DNA of 64,000 bases from CAYVVT01 sp964454335 (GCA_964454335.1 CAYVVT010000007.1:1-64000), one strand, 5' to 3'. Counted from the first letter of the stretch, positions 25,750-35,530 are shown. The notes: generated by a model not told the origin, from the sequence alone. Translations and numbers: made by a program.

Positions 25750-27102
25750 TTAGATGTCCTCTTTGACGCCCTCTTCGAGCTCCTTGAGGACCTCATCATT
25801 GAGGATGGTGGCAAGATTCGGTATCCCGATCTCCTGCAGACCGTATGTCACCCGCACCGATGGTTTATTGATGGTGATAACACGCCGAAGATCGATAGGC
25901 GTCCCAATGACAACCGTGTCGCATTCGGTATTCTCAATGGTCTTCTCGAGATCCTTCATCTGCTCCTCGCCATAACCCATGGCAGGCAAGATGGTCCCGA
26001 TATCCTCATACTTCTCAAAGGTCTCGGAGATCTTACCCACGGTGTAGGGTCTTGGATCGACATAGTCAGCAGCACCGAATTTCTCGGCAGCCACCACACC
26101 GGCACCATACTGCATTTCACCATGTGTAAGGGTGGGACCATCTTCGACAACAAGGACTTCCTTGTCGTTTATCAGTTCAGGATCTTCTACTGTTACAGGC
26201 GATGCGGCATCCACCACGATGGCTTCCGGATTGACTTCCTTGATGTTATCCCTGACCTCCTGAATGTCCTCCGGGTGGGCCGTATCGATCTTGTTGATCA
26301 CCACGACATCGGCCATCAGAAGATTGGTTTCACCAGGATAGTAGCTCAGCTCATGACCCGGGCGATGCGGATCGACCACGGTGATCATCAGATCGGGAAG
26401 GTAGAAGGGCATATCATTGTTGCCGCCGTCCCAAACGATGACATCCGCTTCCTTCTCGGCCTCACGCAGGATGGCCTCATAATCCACGCCGGCATAGACG
26501 ATGGTGCCGTTGTTGATATGCGGTTCGTACTCTTCCATTTCCTCGATGGTGCACTCGTGTTTCTTCAGATCATCCAGGGTGGCGAAGCGCTGAACCTTCT
26601 GTTTCACCAGATCGCCGTAGGGCATGGGATGCCTGATGGCCACGACCTTTTTACCGCGTTCCACGAGAATATCGCAAACCCGACGGGTGGTCTGGCTCTT
26701 GCCGCAACCCGTACGCACGGCACAGATGGCGATCACCGGCTTGGTGGAGGCAACCATTGTGGTTTTTGCGCCCATGAGCTTGAAATCGGCACCTGCATAG
26801 TTCACCAGGGCAGCTTTGGACATGACGTATTCATAAGGAAGATCACTGTAGGCAAAAACGACCTCATCCACTTCCTTGTCATAGATCAGTTCTTCCAGTT
26901 CATCTTCAGCGTGGATGGGAATGCCTTCAGGATAGAGATCACCGGCAAGTTCTGCGGGATAGCGACGACCCTCGATATCCGGTATCTGGGTGGCGGTGAA
27001 GGCCACGACCTCGTAATCGGGATTGTCACGGAAATAGGTGTTGAAATTATGGAAATCGCGCCCGGCAGCGCCCATGATTATGACCTTGATTGCGTCTTCC
27101 AT
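25750..27102 (-). CDS. GTPase of the cyclic 2,3-diphosphoglycerate synthetase family
   Basis: 450 residues from the ATG at 27102, which has AGGAGC upstream; the in-frame ATG at 27138 has no such site. N-terminal Rossmann-like part (VIIMGAAGRDFHNFN), then a P-loop in VRTGCGKSQTTR, ADVVVINKIDTAHPED as the G4-like motif, and a C-terminal VVIGTPIDLRR region. This is the pattern of proteins annotated as cyclic 2,3-diphosphoglycerate synthetase, known as an enzyme in methanogens. In bacteria the activity is mostly untested, so a GTPase with a different role is possible. It is a single gene ending at a strong terminator. Confidence 0.8.
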   Translation of the reverse strand: MEDAIKVIIMGAAGRDFHNFNTYFRDNPDYEVVAFTATQIPDIEGRRYPAELAGDLYPEGIPIHAEDELEELIYDKEVDEVVFAYSDLPYEYVMSKAALVNYAGADFKLMGAKTTMVASTKPVIAICAVRTGCGKSQTTRRVCDILVERGKKVVAIRHPMPYGDLVKQKVQRFATLDDLKKHECTIEEMEEYEPHINNGTIVYAGVDYEAILREAEKEADVIVWDGGNNDMPFYLPDLMITVVDPHRPGHELSYYPGETNLLMADVVVINKIDTAHPEDIQEVRDNIKEVNPEAIVVDAASPVTVEDPELINDKEVLVVEDGPTLTHGEMQYGAGVVAAEKFGAADYVDPRPYTVGKISETFEKYEDIGTILPAMGYGEEQMKDLEKTIENTECDTVVIGTPIDLRRVITINKPSVRVTYGLQEIGIPNLATILNDEVLKELEEGVKEDI

Positions 27103-27183
27103 TGCTTGCTCCTTTATATCAATCTTGGTTGTGTTCATGCGTCTCTGGCATGTGCAAATTTCCAGCCAAAGAACGGCGAAAGA

Positions 27184-28221
27184 TCAGTAAGTGACATCGG
27201 CGAGTAATTCACCGTCCTCGTGGTAAGCGAAGGATGCCAATTCCGGATCCTTTTTCAAATTCTCAATGATCTCCCTCAGCTTGGCATCCATCTCAGCGGC
27301 ATCCCAGATCACATACAGTGCCTTTCGATACGCAGATGCACCGGGAAATCCTTTCAGGTACCAGCTGAGATGCTTCTTCAGGAGGTTGGCCGCCACGCCG
27401 TCGCCCTTGTCAGCACGTTCCAGGGTCAGATGATCCCGGCACATCTTCACCCGTTCAAGGAGCGTGATGGGCGCCGGTAGTTTACCTGTTTCCAGGTATT
27501 GATTGATCTCGGTGAAGATCCAGGGATTCCCCAATGCCCGCCGTCCGATCATCACCGCATCACAACCGGTCTCTTTGAGCATCCGCTCAGCATCCCGGGC
27601 GTTCTTGATATCGCCATTCCCAATGACAGGTATCTCCACCGCCTGCTTTGTCTCCCTGATAAGCGACCAATCAGCCTCACCGGTATAAAGCTGCTTGGTT
27701 GTACGCGGATGCAGGGTCAGGGCGGTGATCCCGGCTTGTTCAAGTTTCTCGGCGGCAACGGGTGCCACGATACAGGAGTGGTTCCATCCAGCCCTGATCT
27801 TGGCGGTCACCGGGATACTCACCGCTTCCACGATGGCCCGGGCCATATCGTCAAGCAGTGGCAGATCCTTCAGAATGGCTGAACCGGCTCCCTTCTTTGT
27901 GACCTTGGGTACCGGGCAGCCGAAGTTGAGGTCCAGGATGTCCGGTTTTACAGTATGCTCAATGTACCGCGCACTCTGAGCCATGATCTCCGGATCCTCA
28001 CCGAAGATCTGGACGCCTATGGGGCGTTCTTCCTGTGTGTAGCGCATCATCGAAAGGGTTTTCGCATTCTCTCTGATGATACCGTTGGCACTGACGAATT
28101 CAGTGTACACCACACCGGCACCATGTCGCTTGCACAGCATACGGAATGCGTGATCGGTGACACCGGCCATGGGGGCCAATAAGGCTTTCGATTTGATCTC
28201 GATGGGTCCGATCCTGAACAT
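27184..28221 (-). CDS. dusB: tRNA-dihydrouridine synthase (DusB-like)
   Basis: 345 residues from the ATG at 28221, where homologues begin with M.IGP..I. The FMN-barrel motif LAPMAGVTDHAFR opens the protein. LDLNFGCPVPKVTKKGAGSA includes the catalytic Cys of the Dus family, followed by VTAKIRAGW, LHPRTTKQLYTGEADW, IGNGDI and MIGRRALGNPWIF. The enzyme reduces uridine to dihydrouridine in tRNA with FMN and NADPH. No strong ribosome binding site is seen, so the start is less sure than the function. It is divergent from the M16 protease gene. Confidence 0.92.
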   Translation of the reverse strand: MFRIGPIEIKSKALLAPMAGVTDHAFRMLCKRHGAGVVYTEFVSANGIIRENAKTLSMMRYTQEERPIGVQIFGEDPEIMAQSARYIEHTVKPDILDLNFGCPVPKVTKKGAGSAILKDLPLLDDMARAIVEAVSIPVTAKIRAGWNHSCIVAPVAAEKLEQAGITALTLHPRTTKQLYTGEADWSLIRETKQAVEIPVIGNGDIKNARDAERMLKETGCDAVMIGRRALGNPWIFTEINQYLETGKLPAPITLLERVKMCRDHLTLERADKGDGVAANLLKKHLSWYLKGFPGASAYRKALYVIWDAAEMDAKLREIIENLKKDPELASFAYHEDGELLADVTY

Positions 28222-28426
28222 GGCGGTCGAGTATATGTTGCCGGCAAGGACTGGGCAAATGGAATGTCCCGGATTCCTCAAGGGAACAGGAGTCAATATT
28301 CACGTGCTTTCTGTCAATTATTAATGAAATTACGACTCTAACCAACGAGCATTTACGATGACCAACAGCGCAGGCAAATTGCCTGAATCAGCAATCCTAG
28401 CATCATATTCTTCCAAGGGGGAAATT

Positions 28427-31360
28427 ATGAAATCAGCAAGACTGTTCAGTTCCATAGTACTGGTCCTATCGCTCATCTGCTGCGTGTCCTGTTCCAAGAC
28501 CCGGATCGTACAGAGCGGTGGATACACTTATGAAACGGTCAGCGGTGATCCGCTGAAAGCCCGCATCTATACCCTGGACAATGGCTTCAAGGTCTATATG
28601 ACGGTGTACGAGGACGCACCGAGGATCCAGACCTGCATTCCTGTACGGGTTGGCAGCAAGAATGATCCGGCAAAGACCACCGGTCTGGCGCATTACCTGG
28701 AACATCTGCTGTTCAAGGGTACCGATGAATTCGGTACTTCAAACTGGGAAAAGGAGAAACCCCTTCTGGACCAGGTGACCGATCTCTATGAACGCTACAG
28801 CTCAGAGACGGATACGCTCACACGCAAACGGATTTATCAGCAGATCGACAGCATCGCCTATGAGGGTTCCAGGTATTCCATCGCCGGCGAATATGACAAG
28901 ATGCTCTCTTCTATCGGTGCCAAGGGCACCAATGCCTTCACCGGGAACGATCTGACCTGTTACGTCAATGATATTCCCTCCAATCAGATCCGCCAGTGGC
29001 TGGAGATCGAGGCCGAACGCTTCCGGGATCCCGTCTTCCGCTTGTTCCATACAGAACTCGAGGTGGTATACGAAGAGAAGAACATGTCAATGGACCGGGA
29101 TGGTAGCAAGCAGTGGGAGGCATTATATGCCGGATTGTTTCCGTCCCATCCCTATGGTACTCAGACGACGCTAGGAGATGTCGAGCATCTGAAAAACCCC
29201 TCTATCCAGAATGTCTACGACTATTTCAACACCTACTATGTGCCCAATAACATGGCGCTGTGTCTCTCCGGGGACTTCGATCCGGATTCCATGATCAGGA
29301 TGGTGGACGAGACCTTTGGTACGCTGAAGGCCGGAAGGATCCCGGTGTGGGAACCGCCCATTGAAGATCCAATCGCCGAACCAGTCGAGATCGATGTGAT
29401 TGGGCCTGACATGGAGAATGTGATGATAGGTTTCCGTCTCCCCGGAACAGACACTCGTGATGCGGAACTCATGTTGGTCCTGGACAATATCCTGGCCAAC
29501 GGAGCGGCAGGCCTCATCGACCTCAATCTCAAGCAGAAACAGTTGGTGATCAATCCATATTCTGCTCTCAACCGTATGACCGACTACTCAGTGCATTATC
29601 TAAATGGTCGACCTCGGGAAGGCCAGACCCTGGAGGACGTGCGGGATCATCTGTTGGCCCAGATCGATTCTCTGAAGGCAGGAGCATTTCCAGATTGGTT
29701 GCCAGGTGCGGTGGCAAGAAACCTGAAGAAGAATGAGATCACCCAGTTCGACCGGAACTGGAGCAGGGCTTTCGCATTGGTAATGGCGTTCATACAGGGA
29801 AAGGAATGGGAATCCGAGGTTTCCAAGTGGGATTATATCTACAGTCTGACCAAACACGATATCGTTGACTTCGCAAATGAGCACTATGGTGATGATTACG
29901 TCGTCGTCTATAAGCGAACGGGGCAGGATCCAAACGTCGTCAAGATCGAAAAACCAGCCATCACTCCTGTGGAACTGAATCGGGATCTGCAATCCGATTT
30001 CCTGAAGACCTTAAGTGCTATGGAGACACCTGAGATCGAACCGGTATTCCTCGATTTCCAGGAGGATATCAAACATTTGCACATGAAGCAGAATATCCCG
30101 GTGAGGTATACTGCCAACCAGTACAATGACCTGTTCACCATGTACTATCTTGCCGATCGCGGCAAGCTGCATGATCCACTACTACCCATAGCCATGCGTT
30201 ACCTGGAGTACCTGGGAACCTCGAAATACAGCCCGGAGGAGATCAAGCAGGAATTCTATAAACTGGCCTGTGTCGTAGGTACAAGCGCTTCTGATGAGAT
30301 GACCTATGTCTGGTTCACTGGCCTGGACGAAAGCCTCACCGATGCTCTCATCCTGGCGGAACATCTGCTGGCCGATGCCCAGCCTGACAAGGAGATCCTG
30401 GACAATCTCATCAATGACATCCTGAAACAGCGTGCCGATGCGAAGCTGAACAAGGAGACTATCCTGTTCGGGGGATTGTACTACTATGCCAAGTATGGAG
30501 AGATCTCACCCTTCAACCAGGTATTGACAGAGGAAGAGCTCAAGACCCTGACACCTGAGGATCTTATCGAGGTTATTCGGAGTTTTCTCAACTTCGAACA
30601 TAGAGTCCTGTACTACGGACCTGCTGATGAGGAAGGGCTTATCGCCATCCTGGACGAGCACCACCGTCTACCCGATGAACTACTGGCCATCCCGGAGATA
30701 GCTGGTTACGAGGAACTGCCCACTGATGAGGACAAGGTCTATATCTGCGATTATGACATGAAACAGGCCCAGATCGTCCTCCTGAGCAAGAGTGTGAACT
30801 ATAACCGGGAGAACGTCGCACTGCGCAGCATGTTCAATCAGTATTACGGCGGTAATATGTCATCGGTGGTCTTCCAGACCCTGCGTGAGTCACAGGCTCT
30901 GGCCTACTCTGTGTATGGACGTTATCAATCACCCTATAAGGAGGACAGGGCCCACTACATCTTCGCCTATATCGCTACCCAGGGTGACAAACTGGGTGAA
31001 GCCATCGGAGGAATGCGCGGCCTGTTGAACGAGATGGCTGAGTCTGAGGAATCCTTCGATGCTTCACGTCAGGCCAAGTTGCGGAAGATCCAGACCGAGC
31101 GCATTACCAAGATGAGCATTCTCTGGAACTTTGAAGAAGCCCTGCGTCAGGGATGGTCCGAGCATGACATTCGCAAGGATATCTATGAGCAAGTACCTGA
31201 AATGGAACTGAAGGATGTCCGGTCATTCTTCGATGAGTATATCAAGGATCACAGTTACACCACAGTACTCATTGGTGATGTGGAAGCTCTGGATATGGAT
31301 GTTCTTGAAGAGTACGGCCCGGTCCAGGAGTTGAGCCTGGAGGAGGTCTTCGGCTACTAG
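28427..31360 (+). CDS. M16-family zinc metalloprotease (insulinase/pitrilysin type), lipoprotein
   Basis: 977 residues from the ATG at 28427, with a strong AAGGGGG site 4-10 nt upstream. The N-terminus is a lipoprotein signal with lipobox CVSC. The zinc site HYLEH (HxxEH) is near residue 96, and YEEKNMSMD contributes the downstream Glu. Four M16 half-domains follow, the later ones without the zinc site, so the fold is the two-lobe clamshell. It probably degrades peptides at the outer or inner membrane surface. It is a single gene, divergent from dusB. Confidence 0.9.
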   Translation: MKSARLFSSIVLVLSLICCVSCSKTRIVQSGGYTYETVSGDPLKARIYTLDNGFKVYMTVYEDAPRIQTCIPVRVGSKNDPAKTTGLAHYLEHLLFKGTDEFGTSNWEKEKPLLDQVTDLYERYSSETDTLTRKRIYQQIDSIAYEGSRYSIAGEYDKMLSSIGAKGTNAFTGNDLTCYVNDIPSNQIRQWLEIEAERFRDPVFRLFHTELEVVYEEKNMSMDRDGSKQWEALYAGLFPSHPYGTQTTLGDVEHLKNPSIQNVYDYFNTYYVPNNMALCLSGDFDPDSMIRMVDETFGTLKAGRIPVWEPPIEDPIAEPVEIDVIGPDMENVMIGFRLPGTDTRDAELMLVLDNILANGAAGLIDLNLKQKQLVINPYSALNRMTDYSVHYLNGRPREGQTLEDVRDHLLAQIDSLKAGAFPDWLPGAVARNLKKNEITQFDRNWSRAFALVMAFIQGKEWESEVSKWDYIYSLTKHDIVDFANEHYGDDYVVVYKRTGQDPNVVKIEKPAITPVELNRDLQSDFLKTLSAMETPEIEPVFLDFQEDIKHLHMKQNIPVRYTANQYNDLFTMYYLADRGKLHDPLLPIAMRYLEYLGTSKYSPEEIKQEFYKLACVVGTSASDEMTYVWFTGLDESLTDALILAEHLLADAQPDKEILDNLINDILKQRADAKLNKETILFGGLYYYAKYGEISPFNQVLTEEELKTLTPEDLIEVIRSFLNFEHRVLYYGPADEEGLIAILDEHHRLPDELLAIPEIAGYEELPTDEDKVYICDYDMKQAQIVLLSKSVNYNRENVALRSMFNQYYGGNMSSVVFQTLRESQALAYSVYGRYQSPYKEDRAHYIFAYIATQGDKLGEAIGGMRGLLNEMAESEESFDASRQAKLRKIQTERITKMSILWNFEEALRQGWSEHDIRKDIYEQVPEMELKDVRSFFDEYIKDHSYTTVLIGDVEALDMDVLEEYGPVQELSLEEVFGY

Positions 31361-31444
31361 GAAAACTGAGTCAAAGAATAGATCTGGGGAATTTCCAGAA
31401 ATATAAGAGAATAAATGTACCTCTAACTCCTGCTGCTCCCTTGA

Positions 31445-32098
31445 TCAATTTGCCTCTGCAAGCTCGTACAGGATGACATCCCAGACGAAGGTCTGACGAT
31501 GAAAAGACCGTCTGAAACCCATTTGCTGCAACAGGTCATCGATCCTGTCTACCGGATGAACGAATGAGCGGAAGTCGTTTCCACTGAGCCACCTGAAGAG
31601 ATTCCCGATCCCCTGGACCATGCGTATATACCAGCGATCCCGGGGCAGACTTATCCCATAGAACTTCCTGGCTTTTGCCGCAGAAGTCCTTACCAGCCCC
31701 TTCCAATCGGGGTAGCAACAGATCACCTTGTCCAGGGTTACCAACTCCGTCGGTGCGCAATCCGAGGCCAATTCGACGGCGTCCCCATTCAAATATTCAA
31801 CTTTCGCCTCATACCCTCTGCGCTGGTCTTCCTCTCGAGCCGCCTCACTGCTTGCCGGCGATGCTTCGATATGGGTGACCCTGCTTATGAGGTCACCGAT
31901 CAACTCATGATGCAGAATACCGATCCCGCCACCAACGTCAAGCAGGTGCCCATCCCGGATCCCGGTCTGCCGTATACCTTCCAGCATGAGGTTTGTGACC
32001 TTCCCCGGTCCCTTGCTGCGATATCGTTGGAGATCCTTTTTAGCCAGTTTCGGATTGAACAGATCTTCTGTAGCCTGGCAGTGTTCACAACAGGTCAT
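31445..32098 (-). CDS. Class I SAM-dependent methyltransferase
   Basis: 217 residues. Motif I is LLDVGGGIGIL (about residues 52-62), and VEYLNGDAVEL follows as motif II/III. The N-terminus starts CCEHCQATEDLFN, a Cys-rich opening that might bind a metal, and TLDKVICCYPDW has a Cys pair. The C-terminal LSGNDFRSFVHP region is not diagnostic. The substrate is unknown. It converges on the M16 gene and diverges from a small gene upstream of the macrodomain gene. Confidence 0.82.
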   Translation of the reverse strand: MTCCEHCQATEDLFNPKLAKKDLQRYRSKGPGKVTNLMLEGIRQTGIRDGHLLDVGGGIGILHHELIGDLISRVTHIEASPASSEAAREEDQRRGYEAKVEYLNGDAVELASDCAPTELVTLDKVICCYPDWKGLVRTSAAKARKFYGISLPRDRWYIRMVQGIGNLFRWLSGNDFRSFVHPVDRIDDLLQQMGFRRSFHRQTFVWDVILYELAEAN

Positions 32099-32266
32099 GG
32101 CTTCTCTTTGGTTGTATCATAATTAGGGAGAGAATATGTCATGATGTAGCAGGTCATGCAAGTGACAAGCAGTAATCCTTATTCCTCGGTATTGATACAG
32201 GATACATTGAACTTAAACTATCCCGATAGTTCCATCCTTAAGTCGAAACCGAACCAGGATCATACG

Positions 32267-32506
32267 ATGGACACTCATATCGAGCAGAAGTGGACCAAAG
32301 ATCTGAGGATTCAGCTGTCTCAACCATACCGGAAGAAGCGACTCGCCAGTATCAGGATACTTCCCCTCATGCTCTCCATCCTGTCGAAGACAGGCTGCCT
32401 CGAGGAACGTGAAATGAGATCCCGCCAAGGATGGACTGAGTACGCATCGACATACCTGGATATTCTTGAGGAATGGCTGGTTGAGCTGCGTCGTGACAAT
32501 CAATGA
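32267..32506 (+). CDS. Small uncharacterised protein upstream of the macrodomain gene
   Basis: 79 residues from an ATG at 32267 with an AGGA site about 9 nt upstream; a longer in-frame ATG at 32156 has no clear site. The sequence is rich in basic and aromatic residues (KKRLASIRILPLML, EEREMRSRQGWTEYASTYLDILEEWL) and predicted mostly helical, with no motif I recognise. It ends 4 nt before the macrodomain gene, so the two are likely co-transcribed and may work together. It could be an unrelated small protein. Confidence 0.6.
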   Translation: MDTHIEQKWTKDLRIQLSQPYRKKRLASIRILPLMLSILSKTGCLEEREMRSRQGWTEYASTYLDILEEWLVELRRDNQ

Positions 32507-32510
32507 TCCT

Positions 32511-33035
32511 ATGATCGAGATAACCACAGCAGATATCACCACCCTATCCGTCGACATCATCGTCAACGCTGCGAATTCATCTCTACTGGGTGGTTGTGGC
32601 GTGGATGGCGCCATACATCGTGCGGCAGGACCAGAGCTTCTCGCGGAGTGCAGAATCCTTGGAGGCGCTGCAACGGGTGAAGTCAAATTAACCAAGGCTT
32701 ACGCCCTCCCCGCCCGATATGTCGCCCACGCCGTGGGACCCCGGTGGCATGGTGGGGACCGGGGTGAAGCAGCTGACCTTGCATCATGTTATCGACGCTC
32801 ACTTACCTTACTTGTGCAGAATGGATTGAAATCCATCGCCTTCCCAGCCATCTCCACCGGTATCTATGGTTATCCTCTGAAGGAGGCTACGCGTATAGCC
32901 CTCAACACGACGATGAACTACATCGGGCAACAAGATCCTGACCTTCAGATCGTATTCTGTTACTTCAGCGAGAGTGACAGAAAAGTATATGAACTGGTTG
33001 CGGTGGATCTCGGGATCACTTATCAGTCTCGTTGA
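32511..33035 (+). CDS. Macrodomain protein (O-acetyl-ADP-ribose deacetylase type)
   Basis: 174 residues from the ATG at 32511. The ADP-ribose-binding motifs are present: IIVNAANSSLLGGCGVDGAI with the catalytic-type loop, AGPELLAECR, TGEVKLTKAYALPARYVAHAVGP in parts, and the phosphate loop FPAISTGIYGYPL. This places it in the MacroD/YmdB branch, which removes O-acetyl groups or ADP-ribose. It follows a small gene by 4 nt. The target protein is unknown. Confidence 0.9.
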   Translation: MIEITTADITTLSVDIIVNAANSSLLGGCGVDGAIHRAAGPELLAECRILGGAATGEVKLTKAYALPARYVAHAVGPRWHGGDRGEAADLASCYRRSLTLLVQNGLKSIAFPAISTGIYGYPLKEATRIALNTTMNYIGQQDPDLQIVFCYFSESDRKVYELVAVDLGITYQSR

Positions 33036-33225
33036 CGCTGGCTCCCCGATCAACATCTCACAGAACCGGGCTAGGCTCTGACCATGCTCTGAATGTGATC
33101 CCGCTGCCAGGAAGGTATCCGCTCCTATACGGTCGATCCTGATGGTCATCCTCGATGCAAAGGGTATATTTGCATATTCCGAACCTGAGTTATATGAACG
33201 ATCAACCCAAGAATAGAGGTGTTCC

Positions 33226-33648
33226 ATGAAGAATTTTAAAGTGGCGGGACTCGCGTTGATGGCATTCAGTATGGTTGCCTGTACAGCCGGTGCGAATCCT
33301 CTGGCGGGTGAAACCGTTGAAGTTGTTAAAAGTGCTGGATTCCTGAAGGGGCTGTGGCACGGTTTCATTATCCTGTTCACATTCATCATCTCCCTGTTCA
33401 ATGACAACGTCACGATTTACGAAGTCCATAATAACGGCGGCTGGTACAACTTCGGTTTCCTTCTGGGCGTTATGTGCTTCTGGGGCAGCAGCGGAAATCA
33501 GAGCGCTTCGAGGGGAAAATCCAAGAGAGAGAAGGGCCCCCTGGCTGAGATCAAGGAAGAGATCAAGACAGAGATCGTGAACGAGATCGAGAAGGAATTT
33601 GAGAAGGAGGTAGACAAGGATACCGATGAGGAGACTGCCTCTGCATAA
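33226..33648 (+). CDS. Uncharacterised lipoprotein with conserved GLWHG / EVHNNGGWY motifs
   Basis: 140 residues with a lipoprotein signal (lipobox VACT) and AGAGGT 5 nt before the ATG. Next comes GFLKGLWHGFIILFTFIISLFND, whose core is a hydrophobic stretch (given here in 20-residue limits as GLWHGFIILFTFIISLFND), then YEVHNNGGWYNFGFLLGV with a second hydrophobic stretch, and a long charged tail with KE/E repeats. I know this family as a conserved unknown in many bacteria. It starts after a 190-bp gap, alone. No function is proposed. Confidence 0.75.
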   Translation: MKNFKVAGLALMAFSMVACTAGANPLAGETVEVVKSAGFLKGLWHGFIILFTFIISLFNDNVTIYEVHNNGGWYNFGFLLGVMCFWGSSGNQSASRGKSKREKGPLAEIKEEIKTEIVNEIEKEFEKEVDKDTDEETASA

Positions 33649-33678
33649 TCTATTAAGTTTCCCGGAGACACGTGTTCA

Positions 33679-33930
33679 ATGAATGATGATTTCTCAAGTC
33701 TGTCGCGCCCCATCCAGGACATGCCGGGTTTTGTGCGCACCGTCCTGGAAGAAACGGGACTGATGCAGGCCTACGATGAAAGACCACCCTACCAGCGCAA
33801 TGATTATCTGAGCTGGATCAAACGGGCCAAGCGCCAGGAAACCAGGGAAAAGCGCCTGGCACAGATGATCACTGAACTTCAGCAGGGAGATCTGTATATG
33901 AAGATGGCCTGGCGACCGTCCAGGAAGTAA
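33679..33930 (+). CDS. OmdA/YdeI-like small protein (YdeI-OmpD-associated family)
   Basis: 83 residues that match the C-terminal module of the YdeI/OmpD-associated family: PPYQRNDYLSWIKRAKRQETREKRL (in parts) and a GDLYMKM ending. Family members with an extra N-terminal domain have been linked to bacteriocin protection, but the small form is uncharacterised. The ATG at 33679 has GGAG 12 nt upstream. It lies 4 nt before the FAD oxidoreductase and is probably in its operon. Confidence 0.75.
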   Translation: MNDDFSSLSRPIQDMPGFVRTVLEETGLMQAYDERPPYQRNDYLSWIKRAKRQETREKRLAQMITELQQGDLYMKMAWRPSRK

Positions 33931-33934
33931 GCCG

Positions 33935-35530
33935 ATGCCGCAAAACTTCGGTCTTATTGTCATCGGTGGCGGTATCACGGGGCTAAGCACCATGCTGGCC
34001 TGGTCCCGGGTATATGATCTGAAGGAGAAACCGGCCCTGCTGGTGGAGCAGCATAAGCTGGTGGGTGGCTGTGTGACTACCTATGCCCGCCAGGGCTACC
34101 ATTTTGACACCACTCAGCTCATCCCTGATGTCTCGGAACTCCTGGAGTTCTTCGATCTCGAGGTCAGCCTGAAACGCTTCGAGGGCTACTATGCCCAGCT
34201 TTTCCTGGCAGACCCGAGAACCGGGGACACCAGAACCTTTAAAGTGCCCTCGAACCGTGATGAGTTCATCGCTTACCTGGTGGGACTTTTTCCGGCAGAA
34301 GCCAGGACCATCAGACGCTTCTTTGATTACCTGGCCGGGATGCACGACGAACTGCATTACCTGAAAACCGAGCCAGGTTTCTGGAATATCATCAAGATCC
34401 TCACCCATTGCCCCAAGATCATTTCCCAGAGTAACAGGACATATCGTCAGTTCCTGGATAGCTTCAAATTCAAGGATGAAACCCTGCTGGAGATCCTGGA
34501 TCTGTTCTCATCATTTAGCGGTCTTTCGGCGGAACGTTGCGCGGCCCTGCTTACGGCATCAGCCATAAACGCGAGTCTGGCTGGCAGTTACCGGCCGGAG
34601 AAGGGTTTTGTTGAATTCCCCATGCAGATGCGGCGGAAGATCGAGGATCACGGTGGTGAGATCATCACAGCGACGGAGGTAAAGCGGATCATCGTGGAGA
34701 ATGGCACCGCCCGTGGTATTGAACTGCAGGACGGCACCCGATTCAGAGCCGATCACGTGGTCACAACTGCTGATGCAAAACTGTCGATGCTGTCCATGGT
34801 GGGCCTGGAAGTGCTGCAGGCGGCGGACCGGCGCTATGCACGCAAAGTCCAGCAGATGCAGATGTCCCCTTCCTCCATTTTCGTGAACCTGGGTCTGGAT
34901 GACGAGATCGATCTGAACGAGTATGGATTGAATTGTGGCTATAATGTGCTCACCACCGGTCACAGTACCTTTGAAAGCATGTACAGGGCCTGGGATGAGA
35001 ACCTGCAATTGCTCTCAGAGGAGACCTTCCATTGCGGTGTAGTCGCACCGGCGCTGATAACCGGTGGGAAACCGGTACTGAGCATTCACGTCGTGCCCGC
35101 TGCCATGGCTGACTGGCAGGAGTCCCATGAGCACGATCCCGAGACCTATCTCGACAAGAAACGGGAGGTAGCCGATCATTTCATCCGGCTGGTACAGAGA
35201 TACATGGTCCCCGACCTGAAAGGCCATATCAGGTTTGTCGATGTCTGTACACCAAATACCTTCGCACATTTCTTGAACTCTCCCACCGGCTCCAATTTTG
35301 ATATGATGCCTACTCCCGATAACTTCGGCATGCATCGGCTGAAGACCAGGACACCCATCAGGAACCTGTACATGCCAAAATTCAGCAATGGGATATGGCC
35401 AAGCATGCAGGCAGGTCTGCAGGTGGTTGACATGATCAGCGGTGGCAAGATCATGAATGGGAATGCGAGATATATGCGCCCGGCTGCAACAGCTGCAAAA
35501 GCATCGTCGAAAAAAAAGATCAGCGATTAA
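33935..35530 (+). CDS. FAD-dependent phytoene desaturase/carotenoid isomerase-like oxidoreductase
   Basis: 531 residues. The Rossmann FAD motif VIGGGITGLSTML is at the N-terminus, with the LLVEQHKLVGGC segment after it, a C-terminal MPKFSNGIWPSMQAGLQ FAD-binding segment, and a middle part of the NAD(P)/FAD amine-oxidase or phytoene-desaturase type (TYARQGYHFDTTQLIP, TADAKLSML). The substrate is unknown; related enzymes act on carotenoids or retinoids. It follows the OmdA gene by 4 nt and precedes the hydrolase gene by 16 nt. Confidence 0.85.
   Translation: MPQNFGLIVIGGGITGLSTMLAWSRVYDLKEKPALLVEQHKLVGGCVTTYARQGYHFDTTQLIPDVSELLEFFDLEVSLKRFEGYYAQLFLADPRTGDTRTFKVPSNRDEFIAYLVGLFPAEARTIRRFFDYLAGMHDELHYLKTEPGFWNIIKILTHCPKIISQSNRTYRQFLDSFKFKDETLLEILDLFSSFSGLSAERCAALLTASAINASLAGSYRPEKGFVEFPMQMRRKIEDHGGEIITATEVKRIIVENGTARGIELQDGTRFRADHVVTTADAKLSMLSMVGLEVLQAADRRYARKVQQMQMSPSSIFVNLGLDDEIDLNEYGLNCGYNVLTTGHSTFESMYRAWDENLQLLSEETFHCGVVAPALITGGKPVLSIHVVPAAMADWQESHEHDPETYLDKKREVADHFIRLVQRYMVPDLKGHIRFVDVCTPNTFAHFLNSPTGSNFDMMPTPDNFGMHRLKTRTPIRNLYMPKFSNGIWPSMQAGLQVVDMISGGKIMNGNARYMRPAATAAKASSKKKISD

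Noticed and set aside
26122..27207. 361-residue open frame on the plus strand
   Set aside because: It is the antisense of the cPGS-like GTPase gene, has no ribosome binding site and no recognisable domain.
33036..33225. Possible read-through after the macrodomain UGA
   Set aside because: The frame after the UGA meets another stop within 13 codons, has no conserved continuation and the protein is complete at the usual macrodomain length.
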